The notes beneath the pieces were generated by a model. The model saw nothing but the letters and a program-made list of their open reading frames with translations. It was not told the DNA's origin and searched no databases. This document shows positions 21,401 to 34,700 of a DNA stretch of 64,000 nt, piece after piece. Each line of letters starts with the position of its first letter. The first letter of the stretch is position 1. The DNA comes from Cordilura impudica (lineage: Eukaryota > Arthropoda > Insecta > Diptera > Scathophagidae). Made by a program: the position numbers and the translations under genes. The stretch spans positions 189,037,253 to 189,101,252 of the forward strand of contig OY821519.1 of NCBI GenBank assembly GCA_963682025.1, in the 5' to 3' direction.

Positions 21401-24400
21401 TAACAACTTTATATAGTTAAGGACTTACTATTTCGTAAAAGTATCCTTTTGTGAAAATTTCATGACGATCCTTCCAGTAGTTTAGAAGATATTACAATTT
21501 TTTATTTTTCTAAAAAGGGGCGTGGTCCCGCCCACTTTTCTTCTGGCATGTGTTTCTATTCATACCAATACCATATGTATCAAATATGATCGCTGTACGT
21601 TAAAAAATTCCCGAGATATGACGATTTCAAATTTTGGGTTATATGGGCGTGGCACCGCCCCTTTGTCCAATCAAAAATTTATATAGCCTATTATTCCTTC
21701 CAGAGTCACAGTAACACGCTATGAAAATTTCAGGAAGATCGGTTCAGGGGTTTGGCTTCCTATAAAGCACAAACAAACACACATTCATTTTTCTATATAT
21801 ATAGAAGATAGAATTAAAAAAAGGGGGCGGGAAGTGGGCGTGGTTCATAGTTATATGGCGACGTTAACAGTATTAAGAGCAACATACTACCAAATAAAAA
21901 AAATCCGTTGGAAGGAACAAATTTGTACAGAGAACAAAAAGTTTAAAACTTTCAAACAAAATTTGGCGTGAAAAGGGGCGTGAAAGGGGGCGTGGCGTAA
22001 GAAATGTTTATTTCTACCTCGCCTGGAGTATAATGTGTATACAATTTCAAGTAAATCTGTTAAAAACTATATGGGAGCAATTACATAATTTTAAAAAAGT
22101 GGGCGTAAAAGTGGGCGTAGTCAAAAAAAAGTACCCTATTAATCATGCCAGAGTCCCAGTTAAATGCTGTGAAAATTTCAGGAAGATCGGTCCAGAGGTT
22201 TGGTCTCCTATAAGGTACACACAAACAAACAAACAAACAAACAAATAAACAAACACACATTCAATTTTATATATATAGATACCGTATGAGGCCGGTCGCT
22301 GGAGACGCTCCATCTTCCTAAGTTTTGTTCCAATTTACTGGAAATTTTGAAACAACACTCTCGACATGTTGTACATTCAGAAAGAGAAATGCAAAAAAAA
22401 GGTTTTAAAACCTTACAGCCTCCTTCCTCCCTTCAAGTTTTATTACAAGAATTTTCTATATTGTCGTACAAATATATTTATACATATGTATATATGTATA
22501 TAGGTCTGTACTCCAAAAATAATTCGAATTTTAAAAAATACTATTAGGGCATTATTTTTGTAGGATTTTAGAAGACTTTTATGAAAAAAAAACGAAAAAA
22601 ATTTTTTTAACTACAGGTCATACCTTAAGTTTAAATAGAATTACAATATTCACATAAACTATTTATATTTTCCATAGTATTTTATGAAGTACTTTATTTA
22701 ACTTTCATAAATTTCATAAAAGTATTTATAAAATAAACTTTTAATTTATTAAATTAACAAATTTATCAAGTGCTTGTTTGACTGAATGGTAGCGATGGGA
22801 ATCATTGCCCACATCATATGACCAATAGTTTTCTCAACGTTTGGCTTGTTATCATATGACGTACATATATATTTAGTTTGTAAATTGCCTCAGCTATTTA
22901 GTTTATTTGAAATTTAGGCAGTAGCCCGTAAGTAATTTGAAATTTAGTTTGAAATTTCTACGATAAAGACATTTGACGAAACTACTTATATATGTATATG
23001 ACGACGCGTCAGCGTTAGGCAAGGCTGTTAGGCGTTTTAAATTTATTTATAACATCGTCTTGCAGTCAACTAGTTATACCCTATTATGTGGTTTGGGTAT
23101 AATGACTTTGTGCTGCTGTTTGTAACTACCAAAAATATTTGACCTAGACCCATCTTTAATTATACCGATCGAATCAGAATCACTATCTGATTCGATTTAA
23201 CGATGTCCGTCCGTCCGTCCGTCCGTCCGTCTGTGTGTCCATGTAAAGCTTGTAATCAAACTGCAGGTCGCAAATATGAATATATTTTGATGAAATTTGG
23301 TATATAAGCTTTTATCGGCCATGGGATGAACGCTATTGAAATTGGTGAGAATCGGTCCATGTTCAGACCTAGCCCCCATACAAATTACCCCTATGAAATC
23401 GACATAAATTGCCATAAGATCCAAATTTTCATATAGATCTTATTCAAATTGGGTTTTGTATGCGTTCATTACGTCCATTAACGAGTAGTCCAAAAATGAT
23501 CCCTTTGGCCCCATATAGAGCTGCTTCCCGATCTTCACTTAAATCTATTAAAAAACAAAAATATTGCACTGATTCTTCTTAGATTTTGTTTGTATATATT
23601 TTTGCAAAATACAAGATACTTTACCAAACACGATCAGGATCGGTCCATTTTTGGAGCTAGTCCCCATATAGATATAGCATCCGATATGAACTTTTTCATA
23701 TCTGCAGCCAAAAAAATTAATAAAAATCCCACTCAAATTTGGTTTTTGCTTATTTTCTATGTCCAGTTAGTTGGGCCTAAGAGATAGGGTCTCTGAACGC
23801 ATGGTATAGGGTATCGTATAGTCGGTCTAGACCGACTATAATTTTCTTACTTGTTTTATATTTACCAACAACATTACAATTCAATTGGTTTGCATTGTAT
23901 TTGTTCTAAATTGGCTTCAAAATGTTGAAGCTTGACCAAGATAGCTGATTTCATGTTAAGAAGGATGTAAACGATAAGTTCATAATGTGTTCACATAAAC
24001 TCGAAATAGGTAATCAAAAAAATAATTAAGGTAAAGACAGCTAAACATTTGTAATGATCAATTCCTTTTCAGTTCTGATTTGAGATAATTTTTGATAACA
24101 TAACGTCAAATATTTAACTTGCTTAACAAAAGATATTCATAAGTAGTACATGTTATGCCGGTTTTATATTTTGGGTGGTTCGGCTAAACTGTTATATGAA
24201 TTTGTTTTAATTTAATTTTGTTTGATTATTTTTTGCTTCTTGATTCCACAATATTGGTATATAAATAAAAACCGTTTGTGTTTATCTCTTTTCGTTAACT
24301 ATGTTTGCTTGACAAAGTTGTTGTTTACATTATTATGTGTTTATTGATGATCACGAGGTTAATGCATGTTGCACATTTCACACGCAACAGGTTTTTTGTT

Positions 24401-27400
24401 TAAAGTTTTTTAAACAACTGGTTGGATATTTGATTGTTAACTTGAATTGGTTATACATTTTAAGACTATGGTCTTAGGTGGCGTGTAATTTTGCCGTTTT
24501 TTTTTATAACTTAAAAGTTAAATAATTATGGGTAAGAGTTCCAGTTTGGAAAAGAGTTTGAGACTATTTTTTTTAAAGAAACCTCAAGATATAATACGAA
24601 CACGCCATACAAACATAGTTTTTATGAATGTAATCTACTCTTATGGTACGCTTTTTTTACCTAATTTATGTGGGGTTTTATACGAATGAAAACCGGACTT
24701 TCAATATATTGGTTACACTCTTTTTTTGTTTATGTAAGTGTATATGTAAGCATATTGTATTTAAGGAAATGTAACGCTTTATTATATACGAGTATATGTA
24801 TGTATAGTGTTTTATTCAATGTAAATATAATGATATATTTTGAGCGCGTTCTGTAAGCAGGTTTTTTTTAAATATTAACACGAGTTTCTTAATTATTTAT
24901 AAATACTTTAAAATGTTTGTAAATTGCTTTTAACATTAATGACATTTTTTGGAATTGTTTTAACGATTTTCTGATGAGTTTAACTAATGTATTAGCTTAG
25001 GTAAACACACATACTATGCGTGTTAAATTTAATTTAAATGGATAATTTCGAAAATATCTAATATACGAGGGCTGTAAATCTGTTACTTTTTGAATGAAAC
25101 ACAGATTTAAAAAAAAAAAAAAAACTTATTTATCAACGTAATCTCCTTCTGGCTTAATATACATTCTCCAACGTTTCTTACGTTTTTGTAATTTTTCCAA
25201 ACAATAGAATGGGAACATTTTTGTAACCTTTCCAAACAATAGAATGAGAGCAAGGTCCTCAATATAGGTTCTCTTCGCCGATTCATTTATTTAGGCTTGG
25301 AATAGTCACTGTGGTCTTCATATGATAATATGGGGATAAGGTATCAATTTGTAGCCTTATTCATGGAATTTAGCCAAATGCGGTCGTTTTTCTTAAATTA
25401 ACTTTGTATATATTGTTTTGGCAATCAATGAAACTATGCCCATGGCCTCGTTGGCCTATAAGCACATCTTGACCTTGTTTGCCGCCGGTTCGTCTTCAGA
25501 AACGCATTCTTATGACTGCTGCTTCATCTTGCATTGGATCCATACGATAGTCATCTTGCGGTGTGCTTTCTAAAATCATTTAAAATCATAATCACAGATG
25601 CTCAGTACTCATCAAGCTATTCCTTAATTTAAGTGATGGTTATTTGTGAGTCCGATCACAGGAGAGATGTGTAAATATCTAGCAATTAAAGATTTTTTAA
25701 GTTGGAAGTACTTGTGCTTTCAGTATATTTTTTTTCTATTTAGAGTTGTTATATATTTAGCCTAGTTTAATTAGCTGTTATACTTTTATATTGTTATATT
25801 TGTGATTGTGTATACTTTTTGGTTGATGAATAAGTTTATATTTTGAAATTTTTAACGTTGTTATACTTGAGGGTTGTTGAATTAGCTGCAAAAATTTTTA
25901 CAGCAATACACTCATACCTCACACCGTTTTTGTCTTACTATGTTTTTGTGATTGTATTGTTAAATAGATTTTTACCCAATTTTTTTTTTTGTTAAACACA
26001 AACTTAATGACGAAGCTTGCTCAACATTAGACAGTAGTCAATTAACATGTAGCTGACGGGAATATTGATGATTTTTATTAATTACGAGTTATTGTTCCGC
26101 CCTCATATTTATAAATACGCTCTGTACTTTGATAACAAATCAGTATATTTTTTCTGTCTTATAGTAGCGCTTCCTAGAACCACTAAAAACGCTAGAAGGT
26201 ACAAGTTTTTACTTTTTGTATTCTTTAAAAAACAGTTAAGAAAGCATACATTTCTACTTTAATTTTACGATTTTGCGCATGATTTTTATGCACAAAGGTG
26301 CTATGAAAAAAAAAAAACGAATCAATTACTTAACAAGTGGGACAGATTCCAGCCCTCGAAATTCGAGCGCAAAAGCTAGGAAATTTTATTTTTTCATTAA
26401 ATAAAGACCCTAAAAGTATGATAATCAATTATAGTCAATTCACAATTCAACACAAAAAACAAACTCATTTTATTACAAATACATTAATAAATTTACTAAA
26501 CACACACATAGCATTGTATAATTTTATGTATGTGTTAGTAGCAACTTTAAATGCAATTTACTCAAAATAAAGGAAATAATTTCAAAATCTGTAAATCTGC
26601 AAAACGGCTAAAAAGAAATACCTTTCAAATAATATACGTTTGATCAAAATTGGGATAAAACGGTAGAACAAAACATCAGTCACAAGAAATCGCCTAGCCA
26701 ATTAATATTATAGATACAAATTGTTTGATTTCAAATTAATTTTAATATAAACAAATGATTTTAAACTTTATTTAGAATTTATATTTTTTTTTACTAATTT
26801 TGTTAACATTTAATATTCAATAACAAACGAATAATGTCAACTGATTTTAAATGTTCATTTCGTTGATTTTTAAATTTGCATAAATTATAGAATTGAAATT
26901 TATGGCATTTTAATTAATTAAGATATTACTTTAACTCAACATCTATTATGATTAACATATGTATGTAGGTACATATATATGTATGTATGCATGTATACAA
27001 AGATGTATTTTTTTTATTGAACCACAAAAAATTTAACTTTCAAATAAAAATATATTTTATTGCAGCATAATTTCTCATTTTATTCGGAATTTATTTCGTA
27101 TAAGTAATTGTGTTTATATTTAACCAGCTGAATATTTTTTATTTTCATTTGCTGTGGGGCTTTAATTAATCGACATATGCAACAACACCTACGAAGAGAA
27201 TTGAGAAATTTTTTTTTATTCATTTGAAATAAAACCATACATATTGGCCACACACCCGCCCATGTCATTTTTCGAGAATGCAGACAGACAATTAATTCAA
27301 TTGTTTTATTGAAAGTTAAATATATAAACATGAATTGAATAACAAATTTGGACAAGTATATTTTTCATAAACTATACGGTAAAATTGCAGCTAACAAATA

Positions 27401-28625
27401 TATTTTATTGCAGCATATTAAAATATAAAACCTGAAATTTTATATTTGAAACAAAGTAATAAAAATAATGAAAATAACACAAAATTCAAGAGTTTTAGTA
27501 AAATATATATATATACATATACATATCTACAATAGGTATTACAAATTATTATACTAAGTTTTAAAAATATTTCAGTTAAAATTTAGATGAAATTAGAAAT
27601 TTTTTGATTACTCGCATCAGTTGTGTTAATATACTTAATGCCGAAGATATGTACTACACAACAGAGAAGAGTCTCTTGCATTGCTCGAGTAATGCAAATT
27701 ATAATGAGATATCTGTACGAGGTTTATTCTGGCACTATACACCGTTATATCCAGCGGTTTTTAACCCTGTGTCAAAAGGAGTCAGAATGCTGAAGAGTTC
27801 TTGTTGACACATTTACGGATCGTGAAATCATTCACAGCCTCTACATATGTACATGTAGAGGTTTAACACTTCAGGTATTTTCGAAGATAAGAGCCTCCCA
27901 GCGGTGTGTTGTAATGAATCCATGATTCATCCACCGTTGTAAGGGCACAAAAACTCATTCGTATTGCAGTTGAAGAACGAAAAACTCCTTAGATGTTGGG
28001 GACAACTTTCTCAAATTCAACTAATTACAGAGCCTTACGATATGCCTATTGCATCAACAATCTCGACCACTTTCACTCTCCGATCGGTCAACATCATATC
28101 GTGAATTTTTTTAACATTTTCGGACTCAACGATGTGCCCTCGTTTAAAGTCTTATCGAACATGTATAATTTTTCGTGACTTCGTTGAAATCTGGTACCAA
28201 AATTTAGTTCCAATAAATTCCCATTATCATATTTAAAAAAACCAAGGCAATTTCTAAGAATAGATGTCAGTAATCAAGTAAAGAAACAAATTATATTTTT
28301 TATTTTTATATTTGTAAAAATAGAAAATAATAAATTAATTATATTTATATTTCAAAAACAAAAAAAAATTTGGTGAAAAGAAATTTTTTCTTATATTGCA
28401 TTAATGAAATAATGCAAATAAACTCAATTCATATTTTAAAAGTTATTAAATTAAATAAATAATAATTTGAAATTAAAACTTGTAATTGTGTCAATGTTAC
28501 TGTTAGTACAATCGATTCCCAGTAAAATGTTTTAAATTGGTTCCGTACAATGTCTGCTCTTTTGTAAGATTGATATGAACTTTTGAGCATATATAATCTA
28601 TCAGAATTCCAGAACATTTCTTGTT

Positions 28626-28697
<72 letters not shown>

Positions 28698-28736
28698 AAC
28701 AAGAAATGTTCTGGAATTCTGATAGATATATAGATG

Positions 28737-28771
<35 letters not shown>

Positions 28772-31700
28772 AACAAGAAATGTTCTGGAATTCTGATAGA
28801 TTCTGATAGATTGTTTTGTTTTTAAGATTACATCAAAAACTTTTTACAGCCGTTATCAAAATCTGAATGTAATCGGTTGTTTCATTAGTAATTTCATTTA
28901 GTATTTTCATACTACGAAATAAATTCCAGATTTTACTATGGATATTTATGCGGACATATTTCATTGTCACAATAACTTCGAGTTTTCTATATTAAATATA
29001 ATTATACTTGTATATATTTGATTAACAAGATATTTTTATAATTTCCAATGATTTTTTTTTTATTTTGAGAAAATGTATTAGGTGGGTGTTCAAATAAGGC
29101 TAAGAAAGAACGACCAAAAACGTAAATATACCAAAAATATTGCGCATTTTTTTTTATAAATTAATAATGTTAAAAAACATAAATTAATTCGAAAATAAAC
29201 AACTGAGAATATTAAATTTGGCTGTACCGAATCTATGATACCCTCCACCCAAGTTCTAAACACAATATTATAACTAAGATTGTTAACACTAGAGACAAAA
29301 AAGGCTAGATTTCACATTATCATGGCTATATTTTTTAAAATGATGCTTAAAATTAATATGATAATTACAAAATTTGTAGGTATTTTCGTGCTTTTTTTTA
29401 TTCAAAGTAAACACATACAATTACGTTTTTATTTGTTTCTTTATTAGCGATGCATACACATTTTTTGCTTGTTGTTGTTCATGTGAATAGGCTATATTTA
29501 TTTAAATTTTTCAAGTGACACCTACCATATAAAGCAACTTTTTAACATCTAATTTTAACATATAATATCTGGAGCACTACGAAAGCAAGAGTTCTGACAG
29601 GGGGCGTGGCAGCCCCATACAAAGTAAATAATAAATGTCACAAGCTGCAATAGTGAGGGCATTGGGACTTGCGTGATCCCTTTCATTACGTTGGTGAGGG
29701 GGGAGGGGTTGCGAATCACACCGGGTTACATCTAGTATCATATACATAGGTGAAGTACAGTATTACAATAGTGAAAGTCTTGGGAAAGTCTTTGTGTGAG
29801 TTCATAAGTTATCAACCTTAGTTCTCGGGAAAATGGGCGGGATCGGGCCAATAGGCGTACCACGTAAATATTTAGTGTCATATAACTGGAGTACTATAAT
29901 AGAAAAGGCCTTGTGAGTTCATAAGTTATTAATGTAAGTAGTTCGAAAAAAATGGGCGGGATCGGACCAAAAAAATATGAAGGACTATGAAATTTAAAGT
30001 GTTGAAGTACTTTTGACAAGTACATTAAATCGCCAAAGTCACAAATCTCCAAAACCGAAAATCGCGTATAACAAAAATCGAAAAAATCAAAAAATTTCAA
30101 ATCAAAATCGCCAAAACCGAAAATCGCGAATAAAAAATCAAATATCGTTAAAATCAAAAATCGCCAAAATCAAAAATCATGAACAATAATCACCAAAATC
30201 AAAAATCGCCAAATATAAATACAGCAGTTTTCTACAAAATGTATTCTCAGTTATTTTTCGTTAAGGTGGATGTAGCGAAGCGCATCGGTTACACCTAGTC
30301 TCTTATACATATCGATATGCATAAGTTCTGTATAAATATTTTTCACTATTTTTAGTCTTTTGTATGAAATTTTATAGGAGCATCTTTACATTTGCGTACG
30401 CCACTACTCGGCTATTGGGGATAGAGGTTCCAAATGCAATACCAAACTGCTTGCAAATTATGACCAACATTTTAAGCATAGGTATTACGACCTACTCGAC
30501 TGATTGCGGACTGGAGAATGTTTTCAACAGACAGATAGATGGACATCGCTAGATTGACTTCTCTTTTTATAAGGAGCAATAATATATATAGTTTATGGGG
30601 TCTTCGGAATTTATTTCTATGAGTTACAAACGGATTGACAAACTTATATGCACCCTCTGCACAGTGGTGTTGAAGGTATAAAAACCAAATGAAAATTATG
30701 TAAAACAATATTTTTGTCTCAAGTCATTAAACATTGAAAAATATTTATCAGGGTTGTAATGGACAGACACAAACAAAATTTGAAATCAAAAAATGATAAA
30801 GAAGTTCATAATCTTAAAAAATATACACCCATACATGTGTTTTTATGTATGTATGTATGATAATGAAATTTAATTTTCCTAAAGACATATGTGACATACT
30901 AGAGACTCGTATACTACACTCACTCACTTGTTTAATCTGTGTAAGAAAATCATATGTTAGTATGTATGGCTACATAAATATGTTCGTATGTATGTATGTA
31001 TAGACATATGTACATACATATAGACATATGTACATACATATGTCTAATGATAACACGTTCTCTTCACGTGATTAATATAAGATCGTTTGGGCAACTTTTG
31101 ATTTTTTTAGTTTATTTATTTTTTCATTGCTTGATGACAAAAATAAATAGTTAATTTTAAAACATTTCTGGTAGCAAATATATGTATACACACATAGTGT
31201 GACAGAATAGACTTCGCAATTTGCCAAAAGGCAAAATTCGAATTTATTTTTTAAATGCGTAATGTGAAGAAATTTAAATTAATTGAAAATAAGAAAAGTG
31301 AATAAAATTTTTTCAAAATATTATACACTTCCATAAGATGCATGTACTTTAAAAACTCCATCATTCACTATACATATATGTACGTAGGTTAACTATCTCT
31401 TTATTTTTGTTCTTCAAAATATTACAATACAAATATTTAAATTTAAACTTTCGCAACAAACGAATTTACATATTATGTACTTTTAATTCATAAGTAAATT
31501 GATAAATTTTTAAAACTATTTCAATATTTTTTTAAACAATACTTTCCATTATTTCTCCTTAATTTTTGTATAAAGTTATAACATGCTATTGATGAAATTT
31601 TTTTCATGTTTGTTCACAAATAATATGCTTCGGTATTTAACCTTTAACCCATTCTTAAGCTTTCTCTTCGAGGACTATATAGACCCCATCTAAGATTTAT

Positions 31701-34700
31701 ATGTATTTTAATTTAAAATCAATTTTATTAAAATTAAAACGAAAATAAACTTCATTTTATTATTAAATTTTAATTAAAAAAGATAATAATGAGATAACGA
31801 GAATTCAAACTATATTGATATAATTTGTGCGTTTTGTAAAAACTGTGCTTGTAAATAAAACATTATCGAAAAAAAATATGTTAGTTTCTCATGTTCTTTT
31901 CTTTCTAATGTTGAGTTAAATAGTTGATTAAGCATGAGTTGAAGCAATAGGCAGAAGGATGCTGAAGATGAACAAGTCGCTTTGTTCGAAAGTAGCTACT
32001 CCATCTAGCGCTGTCTTCAAATTTTTTCCAAATTTCTCTTACATTGCATAAAAAAAGTATTATCTAGTATTAGAAAATGTATACATGATCTCGAACCGAA
32101 CTATAAATAACTAATTATTGAAAAAAAATATATTAGTTAAAAATATTTTTATTGCATTTTTATCTTTTTAAAGTATAATTGAATAATAAAATGATTGCTT
32201 TTTTTTTTATCGTTTTGAACTTTTTTCTCTATCCAAAATTTAAAAGACCAATAATCGTGCATTTATCACAAAACCTAGTTGAAAAGAGAGATCATTAAAT
32301 AACTGCTAAATGATTAAAACACTATTGTTACTACGAATTTATAGAACTATATTTAAACTTTTATTTATTTTAAACGCATCCGTAATAACAATTGCTAAAT
32401 AAGGTACGTCATTAATTTATCATTGTTATGAAAATGTTAGTTGAAAAAAGATTATTTGATAATTTTAGAAGTTTATCAATAGACTTAATGTCTCATGTCT
32501 AGACTATGTTTCAAACAGATACGAGTATTATTTACTTTAATTTTATACGGACGGGTACATAAGTACTCATCGTATGAAAATTACACCCATCTTCTGTTTG
32601 TTATACCCTATACCACTATGTGGTTTGGGTATAATGACTTTGTGCTGCTGTTTGTAACAACCAAAAATATTTGACCTAGACCCATCTTTAATTATACCGA
32701 TCGAATCAGAATCACTTTCTGAGTTGATTTAACAATGTCCGTCCGTCCGTCCGTCCGTCCGTCTGTGTGTCCATGTAAAGCTTGTAATCAAACTGCAGGT
32801 CGCAAATATGAATATATTTTGATGAAATTTGGTACATAAGCTTTTATCGGCCATGGGATGAACGCTATTGAAATTGGTGAGAATCGGTCCATGTTCAGAC
32901 CTAGCCCCCATACAAATTACCCATATGAAATCGACATAAATTGCCATAAGATCCAAATTGTCATATAGATCTTACTCAAATTGGGTTTGTATGCGTTCAT
33001 TACATCCACTAATGAGTAGTCCAAAAATGATCCCTTTGACCCCATATAGAGCTGCTTCCCGATCTTCACTTAAATCTATTAAAAAACAAAAATATTGCAC
33101 TGATTCTTCTCAAATTTTGTTTGTACATATTTTTGCAAAATACAAGAGACTTTACCAAACATGATCAGGATCGGTCCATTTTTGGAGCTAGTCCCCATAT
33201 AGATATAGCATCCGATATGAACTTTTTCATATCTGCAGCCGAAAAAATTAATAAAAATCCCACTCAAATTTTGTTTTTGCTTATTTTCAATGTCCAGTTA
33301 GTTGGGCCTAAGAGATAGGGTTTCTAAACGCATGGTATAGGGTATCGTATAGTCGGTCTAGACCGACTATAATTTTCTTACTTGTTTTAAGTATCACTTG
33401 TGTTAATTTCCAAACAAATATTTTATAGCATTGAAAAAAAAAAACTCAAAAGATTAACACATACATACCATATGTATATAATTATGTATAAATAATAATG
33501 TATACATTATTAACCTAAGGTTTACATAATTAGTTGATTGTTATCGATTTCGATTATACGTTTCTATAAGTTGTAAATTTAAATAGGTTATACTAATAAC
33601 TAACAATCATGTACATACATATGTACAAGTGTATTTTAAAATAAAAAATTAAACTGGCGCCATTTATTTATTTCGAATTTATTATAGAGAGATAATAAAA
33701 CACGTGATAAAGCAGTGGTGGTTTAATTAAATATTATTCAATTGAGATAAAACTTAGCACATACCTTAGCTGTTCGAAACTAATCAGACCCGTCAAAACT
33801 AACAGATGTTAAAAAGTGAACAGATGTGTACACACTAAATAAAACCATAACCCAATTATCAAATGATTTTGGCAAAAAAAAAAAAAATTATTTCTAATTC
33901 AATGACAAAAACAAATATTTCGTCTTTTATTTGTCTAAACTTCACCGATCTTATAAAAAAAGTAAATTTTTTAAGAAGTTATTTTTCTAAATAAAGTACT
34001 TTTTTTAAAAAATAATTTTTTTTAATAAAGTACCTTTCTTAAAAAATTATTTTTTAATAAAGTACCTTTCATAAAAAAGAACTTTTTTAAAAGTACCTTT
34101 CTTAAAAAAAGTATCTTAAAAAGTACCTTTCTTAAAAAAAATAACTGTTTTAAAAAAGGACTTTTTTAAAGAAAGGTATTTTTTAAAAAATGTGCTTTAA
34201 AAAAAAAAATAAAATTTTAAACGACATTTATTTTGTCACATTCAATTTCGAAAGCCATATGGAAAATGACCGAAAATTGTACTCGTATCTAACAAATTTG
34301 AAATTGAAATATATGTTGATTGTTTTTTATTATAATTTTAACACTTCGAAGTGGATTTCTCAATTTTTTCACGCTACTGCCTAAAAAATTATACTATTGT
34401 AATTGAGATATTTGAATGGAACCGCAATTTCAATTACGAAATAATACAATGTATTAAAAATTAAATAAAAATCAATAAAAATTGCCCCACAAAACTAACA
34501 AACAATTTAGCATACACACGTTAACCTGAGATGAAGATGAATACATACACTAACAGCTAACTAATGAAGGTTATTTACGAGTAAATTATATAGAATATCT
34601 TACCATTTATGTTCCGAACAGTTTTCCGTATCAGTATTTTTATCTGTTATCGAGGGTAGTGAAGGTTTATGTAGGCAGGATTTACGACGTAAACATGACT

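Larger units (their letters stand above)
18795..34603 (-). other. Intron 2 of the PPP1R3/Gbs gene (15.8 kb), transposon-filled
   Basis: Bounded by GTAAGA at 34603 and TTGCAG at 18795. It holds two Helitrons (20244-20619, 26337-26714), an actagctg-type repeat (21102-22281), two family-B Helentron-like elements (23074-23857, 32601-33388), a family-A element (29195-30681), two mariner fragments (about 25126-25215 and 27830-28200) and AT microsatellites. Stretches not listed separately (18.8-20.2, 24.0-25.0, 30.8-32.5, 33.4-33.9 kb) are AT-rich with CATA/TATG microsatellites, for example 30.84-31.05 kb, and show no coding signal. Confidence 0.85.

Noticed and set aside
23197..23787. Conserved-looking frames of 60-75 aa repeated at 23, 33, 35, 50 and 52 kb
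   Set aside because: They recur only because the family-B element is repeated; frames occur on both strands, lack coding signals, and cross the microsatellite.
28583..28825. Open frame of alternating Tyr-Ile
   Set aside because: Translation of an AT microsatellite, not a protein.
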